Source of the DNA: an uncultured Lachnospiraceae bacterium
Lineage (GTDB): Bacteria; Bacillota; Clostridia; Lachnospirales; Lachnospiraceae
NCBI GenBank assembly: GCA_905209865.1
Contig: CAJLUP010000016.1
Location: forward strand, 1 to 25,264
Length of the DNA stretch: 25,264 nt
Direction of reading: 5' to 3'
Below the pieces are notes generated by a model that was not told the origin of the DNA, did not search any database, and saw only the letters and a program-made list of their open reading frames with translations. Shown here piece after piece: positions 15,242-23,200 of this stretch. Made by a program: the position numbers and the translations under genes. Position 1 is the stretch's first letter. Each line of letters starts with the position of its first letter.

Positions 15242-18200
15242 ATGAAAAAGAAAAAGTATTTGGCATTATTGCTGACCGCCGGAATGGCTGCGCAGACAGC
15301 ATTTTCATATGGCGGAACAGTGCAGGTCCATGCCGCTGAGGACACTTATGTTACGACAGATGAGTTGACAGACGGCAGCGCGGCTGCGCCGAAGGCGGAC
15401 AAGGTCGTACCGTCGAAAAACCAGTATGAATACCAAAAGCAGGAATTGGCTGCTTTCTGTCATTTCGGTATGAATACATATACCGGAAGCGAGTGGGGAA
15501 ATGGAAAGGAAGATCCGAAGCAGTTCCAGTTGACGAATGATTTTGATGAAGAGACTTATGTAAAAGCGATTCATGACGCAGGCTTTAAGAAGCTTATCAT
15601 TACGGCGAAGCATCATGACGGTTTCTGTATTTGGCCAAGCGCCATGACGAAGCATGATACGGAGACGGCAGGATATGACGGAGACGTATTGGAAGAGCTT
15701 TCCAGAGCATGTACAAAATATAATATTGACATGGGATTATATCTTTCTCCGTGGGATGTAAACAGTGAATATTACGGTTATAAAGATAAAGACGGGAATA
15801 AGCTTGTAGGCGCTGACGGTCAGCCGTTGAATGGGAAGTCCTGGGAGCAGGTAAAAGCGGAAGATGCGCTTGATTATAATGATTACTATGACGAGCAGTT
15901 GAGAGAAATCCTCGGAAATGACAAGTATGGAAATAACGGTCATTTCACAGAAGTCTGGATGGACGGTGCGAAAGATACAAACGACAAGAGTAACGCGCAG
16001 GATTACGATTTCCAGAGATGGTTCAAGACGATTCAGGAATTTGAAGGAAAAGCAAGCGGCAAGTATGATGACGATTGTCTTCTTTTCGGAGCAGAATCTT
16101 ACACGACTGTGCGCTGGATCGGAAATGAGAGAGGATATGCAGCAGAGGAAACCTAGGCAAAATCAACGGTTGATAAAGGGAAAAATACAATAAACAGCAA
16201 CAGTCAGGATGGATATACAAAAGGTTTTGCAGATGGCAATCAGTGGACAGTGCCTGAGGCGGATACGAAGATCACATCTGGATGGTTCTGGGGAGAGGGA
16301 AAGAAAACGCCCCTTTCGATGGAACAGCTTGCAGGAATCTATTTCGGATCGGTCGGACATAACGCCACTCTTTTGCTGAATGTTCCCCCGAATAAGCAGG
16401 GAACGGTGGACGCCGATATCCTTGCCCGTGTGTCGGAATTCGGAACGGCGGTGAAAGATACGTTTGATAAGAATTTGGCAGAAAAAGCGACTGTCTCTGC
16501 GACAGAGGTAAGAGGAAAATCAAAAACTTATTCTCCGGCAAATCTGCTTGATGGAAATGACGAGACGTATTGGACGGTCGAAGACGGTACGGCAAGCGGG
16601 AAAGTTTTGATCGACTTAGGGGGAACGAAACAATTTGACGTTGTGTCGATTGAAGAGGCAATCCAGTTCGGACAGAGGATCGGTTCTTTTAAAGTAGAAT
16701 ATAAAAACGGGAATGACGGATGGAAAACATTCGATGAAGGAACGACTATCGGAGCGAAACGCCTTTGCCGCAAGAAAGCTGTGAAAGCAGATACACTTCG
16801 GATTACGGTGACAGCTCATGAGAAGGCAGAAAATAAAGTTCCGATACTTAGTGAGGTCGGCGTCTATCAGGCGGCAGACGGATTCGAGCTTGGAACAGGG
16901 ATTCCGTCAGGTTTGAAAACGATAGATGACCGCTCATTTACACTTAGCAATGGATGGAATCAGGTGACAAACGATCAGATGCTGGAAGGAACAGGAATCT
17001 GGATCAACGGAAACGGCAACGGGGAAAACGCGCCGTATGCGGAGACAAAGTTTAAAGGAACGAAGGCCTGGATCATCGGTACGATCGATCAGAAGCACGG
17101 TCCGGCAGACGTCTATATTGACGGGAAAAAGGTGGCGTCCATCGATACCCATTCCGAGACAAGGAAGTTAGGTCAGATCTTGTACGAGACGGAAACACTG
17201 GAAGATAAAGAACATACAATCAAGATCGTAAATACAGGATCGAATACACAGGCTCTTGGATTAGACGCGGTTGCTTATCTTGATAACGGCGGAAAAGGTA
17301 TGGTTGAGATCGAGAAAGATTCCTATCGGGTAAATGAAGATACGAAGATGCCGATTAAGCTGAAACGTGTCGGCGGAACGAAAGGCGATCTGACGGTACA
17401 GTTCGAAGTCGCTCCGGGAAGCGCTTATCAGAAACATTTTGACGCTGACGGTAATATGCAGGTGACGTTTAAAGACGGAGAATCAGAAGCCGAAGCGTTT
17501 GTTACAACAAAACGAGTGAAAGAAAAGGAAGGGGATGTATATTTCTCTGCTTACTTAAGCGCTCCGACAGATGACGTTCTTCTTGGATTTACGACAAAGG
17601 CGAAGATCACGATTGCGGATACCGAATCTTATGACAAGCAGGAACTTCTTGATAAGATCAAAGAAGTGGAAAAAGCAGGATATCAGGAGTCGCTCTATAC
17701 GACAACAAGCTATCAGTCTTATGCGGCGGCGCTGAAAGCTGCGAAAGAAGCTGCAAAGAAAGCAAATCTGAGTCAGGAAGAGGCGGCGAAAGCATGTGCA
17801 GATCTTGATGCGGCAGTGGCAAGTCTGACAAAACGCAGTACATTTACGGAAACAGACAGATTACAGCTTCCGAAAGTAAAAGGACGAAGCACGACAGTAG
17901 AGGCAGAATACTTTATACTTGATCCTTCCAAAGCTGAAAAAGGAAAAGAAGTCCGCATTCAGCCGGATGCAAGTGCAAGCAACGGTGCAAAAGTAGGATG
18001 GTTCGAAAAGGGCAACGTAATCAAAGCTCCGTTCCATGCAGAAAAAGAAGGAACGTATACGGTCACTGTGACATATCAAAGCGGAAGAGGAACAAATAAT
18101 CCGAATAAGATCAACTGGGGCGGAACGAATGTTGAAAATGGTTCAGTTGATGTTGTAGGAAAGAATACACAGACTCCGGTGTTCGAGGAGAAGTCTTTTG

Positions 18201-19783
18201 ATATTAAAGTTATGAAAGCAGGAGACGGAGAATTAGTATTTACTGCGGATGCAAGCGCATCGCCGAATATTGATAAGCTTGTGATTACGGCGAAGGATGT
18301 GCCGTCTGCAGCTTATAAGATTAAGGCAACCGCAGGAGAACACGGTAAGATCGAAGGCGTGACAAACGGCGAAGTGACGGTAGAAGAAGGTGGAAGTCAT
18401 ACATTTAAGTTTGTGCCGGATGACAACTACGCGGTGAAAGACGTAATCGTAGACGGAAATTCAATCGGCGCGGTAGATTCTTATACATTTGACGATGTGA
18501 TGGCGGACGGACATTCCGTTGAAGTGCAGTTTGAAAAAGCGGTTTATGCAGAAGACAATCGATTCGTATTCCCGACAGATGGCAATACGAAGACAGTCGA
18601 GGCAGAGCGGTTTGAAATAAAAGATGTCGTTGATCCGAAAGACGGCGAGTGGCACTGCGGCGTAACTGCGAAAGACTGGGCAAGCGGCGGAAAGATCGTA
18701 AATGCCATGAATAAAGGTGATACGATCACACTTCATTATGACGCGCCTCAGGCAGGCGAATATGCTGTGACGGTGTATTATAGAAGCGGCAATCCGCAAA
18801 ACGGTCTTACATGGGCAGAAAAAGACGAAAAGATCGCTTCCGGAAGTGTGACGGCAGGAGCAGGAGACAGCGCGGCGGCAACACATACGACAACATTTAC
18901 ACTGAATGTAACGACGGCAGGTGAAGGAAGTCTTGTATTTACAGCCCCGGAAACAAATGCACCGCAGATCGATAAATTCGAAATTAAGAGTCCGGGAATC
19001 CCGATCCCTCCGATTTCCACAGTGGAATTGAAGGCGGCGATCGATCATGCGAAGAATGTGCCGTTAGATAACTATAAAGATGACGAAGCCAAAACTGCAT
19101 TTACTGCAAAAATGGCAGAGGCAGAAAAGCTTCTTGCAGAGATTGAAAGCGGAACGTTTACAGGAACACAGGAGACAGTAGACTAGGTGACATCAGAGCT
19201 TCGAACAGCAGAGGACGCTTTGAATGAAAAAGAGCAGACTCCGAAGCCGAATCGGGATGCACTGAAGGCGGCAATCGATCAGGCACAGGCGCTTGATCTG
19301 ACAAAATATGAAGAAGAAGGAAAAACAGAATTTAATACAGCTCTTCAGTCAGCAAAAGACGTCCTTGCAAAAGAAGATGCAACACAGGAAGAGATCGATC
19401 AGGCAGTGATCGCTCTGAATACCGCGAAGGAAAACCTGAAACCAATCGACAGCGGAAGCGGAGACGGTAACACAGGCGATGGAAGCGGAGACGGTAACAC
19501 AGGCGACGGAAGCGGAGATGGCAACACAGGTGACGGAAGCGGAGACGGCAACACAGGTGACGGAAGCGGAAACGGAAATACAGGTGGAAGCGGAAGCGCA
19601 GGCGGAAGCGGAAGTGCAGATGGAAATGGTTCTGCAGGCGGAAGTCAGAGTGGAAACGGGAATGTGTCAAATTCGGCAGTTCAGACAGGGGACAGCACAA
19701 ATCTGTTTGGATATGCGGGAACACTGCTTTTTGCAGCGGCGGCTGTCCTGTTTGGACTTGGCAGAAAAAATCAGAAAAAATAA
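15242..19783 (+). pseudogene. GH29 alpha-L-fucosidase, multidomain, interrupted by two in-frame TAG codons
   Basis: One frame of 1,513 codons encodes a secreted fucosidase paralogous, module for module, to the protein at 20218-24735. It is broken by TAG at 16154-16156 (codon 305, Trp in the paralogue) and 19184-19186 (codon 1315, Gln in the paralogue). There is no frameshift. A signal peptide ends near HA-A (31). In the GH29 barrel D241 in EVWMDGA is the likely nucleophile and E296 in VRWIGNE a candidate acid/base. The first TAG falls before the last barrel strands, so the 304-residue product should be inactive. After it come F5/8C, an NPCBM-like and a Calx-beta-like region, FIVAR, two CBM6/35-like modules around an InlB-type repeat, FIVARs, a Gly/Ser linker and VQTGDS with a membrane anchor. 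The upstream promoter and ribosome site (AAAGGA) look intact. It is either a fresh pseudogene or depends on amber readthrough. Confidence 0.85.
19454..19588 (+). repeat. 27-bp tandem repeat coding a Gly/Ser/Asp/Asn linker
   Basis: Five head-to-tail 27-base units (19454, 19481, 19508, 19535, 19562) code GSGDGNTGD; the fifth reads GSGNGNTGG. They differ only at silent positions in units 1-4. The array forms the wall-spanning linker before the sorting tail, a place where repeat number commonly varies between strains. Confidence 0.92.
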
Positions 19784-19839
19784 GTGTGCTGAACGACGTT
19801 TTTAAGTTCATGGGAGAAAAAGTAAAGTAAGAGAAGGCA

Positions 19840-19888
19840 AGAGAATTACAGAAGATCAAAAGGACTCTCTGTGATTCTTTTGTCTTTT
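19840..19888 (+). terminator. Terminator after the first GH29 gene
   Basis: GAATTACAGA (19843-19852) pairs with TCTGTGATTC (19868-19877), with one G-U pair and a few more A-T pairs outside, followed by TTTTGTCTTTTT. It isolates the two GH29 genes as separate transcripts. Confidence 0.82.
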
Positions 19889-20140
19889 TGTAATGGTAAC
19901 GAGCCAAAGTTCGGGCTTTCCCGAGGCCTTGGCGATCGCTTACAATCCCGGAATGTGCCTTTTGACACTTCCGGTGATTATCATAATGCGCAGATGTATC
20001 AGATTCTTGATTTATTTTTATCTTAACTTATAGAAGAAGCCCTTTAAAGTGCAATTTGTACAGAAAAAGGAGACACTGTCTTTTGACAATATAAGGGGTG
20101 TTGGATAAAAATAACAAAAATGGATAAAAAAACGAGAAAT
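19889..20140 (+). other. Intergenic stretch with two overlapping short open frames, unassigned
   Basis: Between the terminator and the second GH29 promoter two frames stay open for about 135 bases. One starts at ATG 19893 (46 codons to TAG 20031-20033, with PEALAIAYNPGMCLLTLP). The other ends at TAA 20024-20026 (with KFGLSRGLGDRLQSRNVPFD). Neither has a ribosome site. The 5' half is more GC-rich than the flanking A/T-rich DNA. It may be the remnant of a gene or element; I do not recognise it. Confidence 0.2.
20083..20111 (+). promoter_or_regulatory. Possible second, upstream promoter of the GH29 gene at 20218
   Basis: A perfect TTGACA (20083-20088), 17 bases, then TAAAAA (20106-20111). The -10 is weak, and a better placed promoter exists 60 bases downstream. 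Confidence 0.35.
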
Positions 20141-20142
20141 TA

Positions 20143-20171
20143 CTGACAATTTTGTGGGAATATGATAGACT
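20143..20171 (+). promoter_or_regulatory. Extended -10 promoter of the second GH29 gene
   Basis: CTGACA (20143-20148), 17 bases, TAGACT (20166-20171), with TGA directly before the -10. It aligns base for base with the promoter of the first GH29 gene (shared TTTTGT and AATATGATA), so the duplication included the promoter. Confidence 0.65.
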
Positions 20172-20183
20172 TAATAAGTCTAT
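20165..20183. promoter_or_regulatory. 19-bp perfect palindrome over the -10 and start region
   Basis: ATAGACTTA and TAAGTCTAT are perfect 9-bp arms around a central A. The palindrome covers the -10 (20166-20171) and the expected transcription start near 20178, a classic place for a repressor site. It is absent from the otherwise matching promoter of the first GH29 gene. Confidence 0.5.
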
Positions 20184-20217
20184 GAAAATAAAAATAGTAA
20201 AAGGAGAAAGGAAAATT

Positions 20218-23200
20218 ATGAAAAAGAGAAAGTATTTGGCGTTATTGCTGACTGCCGGAATGCTTGCACAGACTGCTTTTTCAGCCGGCGGGGCGCTGCA
20301 GGTTCAGGCTGCCGGAAATGATGAGTATGTTAAAGTGAGTGATCTGACAGACAACGATACGGAAGCGCCGAAGAAGGATGGGACAATACCATCCAAAAAT
20401 CAATATGAGTATCAGAAACAAGAATTAGCAGCTTTTTGTCACTTCGGTCCGAATACGTTTAATGGGGTTGAATGGGGAGAAAGTTATGGTGATAAATCTC
20501 CGAATGAGATCTTTAAGCTGACGGAAGATTTTGATGCAGATACACTTGTAAAAACATTGAAAGAAGCTGGGTTTGAAAAACTGATCGTGACAGCAAAGCA
20601 TCATGACGGTTTCTGCATTTGGGCAAGTGATGAAACGGCATATGATGTTTCCGGCGCAACGAATTATCAGAGCGGAAAAGGCGACATTCTTGCTGATATT
20701 TCAAAGGCTTGTACAGACTATGACATGGACATGGGATTATATCTCTCCCCGTGGGATATCCATGACGATAGTTATGGATATAAAGATGCAGAAGGTAATC
20801 CTTTGGTAGAGTTTGCTGACACGAATGGCGATGGTAAAGGAGATACGAACAAGCCAATCAATGGTCTTACTTGGCAACAGGTAAAAGAGCAGGATGCGAA
20901 GGATTATAATGAATATTATAATAACCAGTTGATTGAGATCCTTGGAAATGAGAAATACGGAAATAATGGTCGTTTTAAAGAAGTATGGATGGACGGTGCG
21001 AAAGGAAGCGGTGCCGGATATCAGGAATACGACTTTAAAAAATGGTTCGATACGATCCAAAAATATGAAGGAAAAGCAGGCAAATTTGATGACGACTGCA
21101 TGCTGTTCGGAGCGGCAGCTTATACAACAGTTCGCTGGATCGGAAATGAGAATGGATTTGCGGCAGAGGAAACATGGTCGAAATCAAATGTAAATAAAAC
21201 GGACAATACAATCAACAGCAATTCTTCAGGCGGATATACAAAAGGTTTCCCGAACGGAAATCAGTGGACAGTTCCTGAAGCGGATGCGAGAATTACATCA
21301 GGATGGTTCTGGGGAGAAGGAAAGAAGACTCCGAAGACGATGGAAGAACTGTCAGAAATGTACTTCCGTTCAGTAGGTCATAACGCACCTCTTCTTCTGA
21401 ATGTTCCTCCGAATGATAAAGGAAAAGTTGACGATGCGATCTTAAGACGAGTGACAGAGTTTGGTACAGCCATTAAGAAGACGTTTGAGAAAAACCTCGC
21501 AAAAGATGCGGATATCTCAGCAACACAAGTTCGTGGAAATGATTTAACCTATTCTCCACAGAACGTATTGGACGGAAAAGACAATACATATTGGACGGTA
21601 AATGATGATACGAAGGAAGGAACGCTTTTGATCGATCTGAAAAAGGAAACAACATTTGATGTTGTATCTATTGAAGAGTCGATTGAGTTCGGACAGAGAA
21701 TCGGCAAGTTCAAAGTTGAGTATCAGGCTGCGAACGGCGAGTGGAAGAAGTTTGACGAGGGAACAACGATTGGTGCGAAACGCCTTAGCCGCAGAAGTCC
21801 GGTGAAATCAAGCAAACTTCGAATTACAGTAACAGCGCATGAAAGTGCCGAGAACAAAGTACCGATGATCAGTGAGGTCGGCGTTTATAAAGCGGCAGCA
21901 GGAATGGAAGCTCCGAACGGAATACCGGAAGGTCTTCAGGTTGTTGATGACAGATCGTTTACAGCAGAAGGTTGGACGCAGGAGTCAGGAGATCAGTTTA
22001 TCGAAGGTACAGGTATGTGGTGCTGTCCGGGAAAAGAGGCAACTGTTAAGTTCACAGGAACGAAAGTTTGGCTTATGGGTACGGTTGATACAAGCCACGG
22101 ACCGGCAGATATATATATCGACGGTAATAAAGTTGCTTCGATCAACACGAAGTCGGATAAGAGAAAACTTCAGCAGAGAATTTTTGAATCGGATACATTG
22201 TCGAATGAAGAGCATACATTGAGAATTGTCAATACAGGAACAGGCAATCAGGCAATCGGTGTAGATGCGGCGTTAGTATTGAACAACGGCGGAAAAGGAA
22301 TGTTCCAGATCGAGTATCCGAGTTACCGTGTAAATGAAAATACGAAGACTCCGATTATGGTAAAACGTCTCGGAGGATCAACAGGAGAAGCAACGGTAGA
22401 ATTTCAGGTAAATCCGGGAAGCGCTTGGCAGAATCACTTTAACGCAGACGGAAACATGACACTGAAGTTTACAGATGGTCAGACAGAAGCAGAGGCATAT
22501 GTTGAGACAAAGAGAGTGCCGGAAGAGACAGGTGATCTTTCCTTTACGGCAGTTCTTGCAGATCCGAGCAACGGAACGATTGTTGGATTCAACAATCCGG
22601 CGACAGTAACGATCGCAGATTCTGAGCAGTATACGAAAGAAAAAGTAAAAGAAAAATTAGATCAGATTGAGAAAGCCGGATATAATGAGGCACAGTATAC
22701 AAGCGGAAGCTGGGATGCTTTGCAGGCTGCGATAAAAGATGCAAAAGCTGTTTTGGAGAAAACAAATGCAGGAGCGCAGGATTATGCAGAAGCATGTACG
22801 AAACTGGATGCGGCGGTCAACAGCCTCACAAAGAGAAATACATACACAGAAGAAGACAGATTTGTTATGCCGCGTCTGAAAGGAAGAACAAAGCTGCTTG
22901 AAGCTGAATATTTCACCTTAGATAAAGGAACATCTGCCGACGGTAAACATGTGCGCCTTGTGTCGGATGATAAGGCAAGCAACGGACAGAAAGTCGGCTG
23001 GTTTGAACAGGGCAACATCATTAAAGTTCCGTTCCATGCAGATAAAGCAGGAACTTATACGTTCAAAGCAACATACCAGAGTGGAAGAGTAGCAAGTGGA
23101 AAGAAACCAAACTCTCTGAACTGGTCCGGCACGAATGTAAAAGATGGATCCAAAGCAGACATATATGGTTCTTCTGCAAATGGAACGGCGTATGAGACGT

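Noticed and set aside
18461..19048. Minus-strand frame of 195 codons opposite the amber-containing GH29 gene
   Set aside because: A similar shadow frame occurs opposite the intact paralogue (23200-23892), which shows it follows from shared plus-strand codon use rather than an antisense gene.
16250..19186. A separate gene starting at GTG 16250 after the first amber
   Set aside because: There is no ribosome site before this GTG, it would lack a signal peptide, and the reading frame and homology run continuously through the TAG from the upstream part, so it is the same gene.
16154..19186. Pyrrolysine or selenocysteine insertion at the stops
   Set aside because: The paralogue has Trp and Gln at these sites in non-methyltransferase modules, and selenocysteine uses TGA, not TAG. 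Nothing supports either special residue.
19332..19907. Arg/Phe/His-rich minus-strand frame opposite the Gly/Ser linker
   Set aside because: It is the reverse reading of the 27-bp repeat and ends in the terminator; no start signals.
20152..20217. Upstream ATG at 20152 as the start of the second GH29 gene
   Set aside because: It lies within the promoter spacer, has no ribosome site, and would put 22 polar residues ahead of a clear signal peptide that matches the paralogue start.
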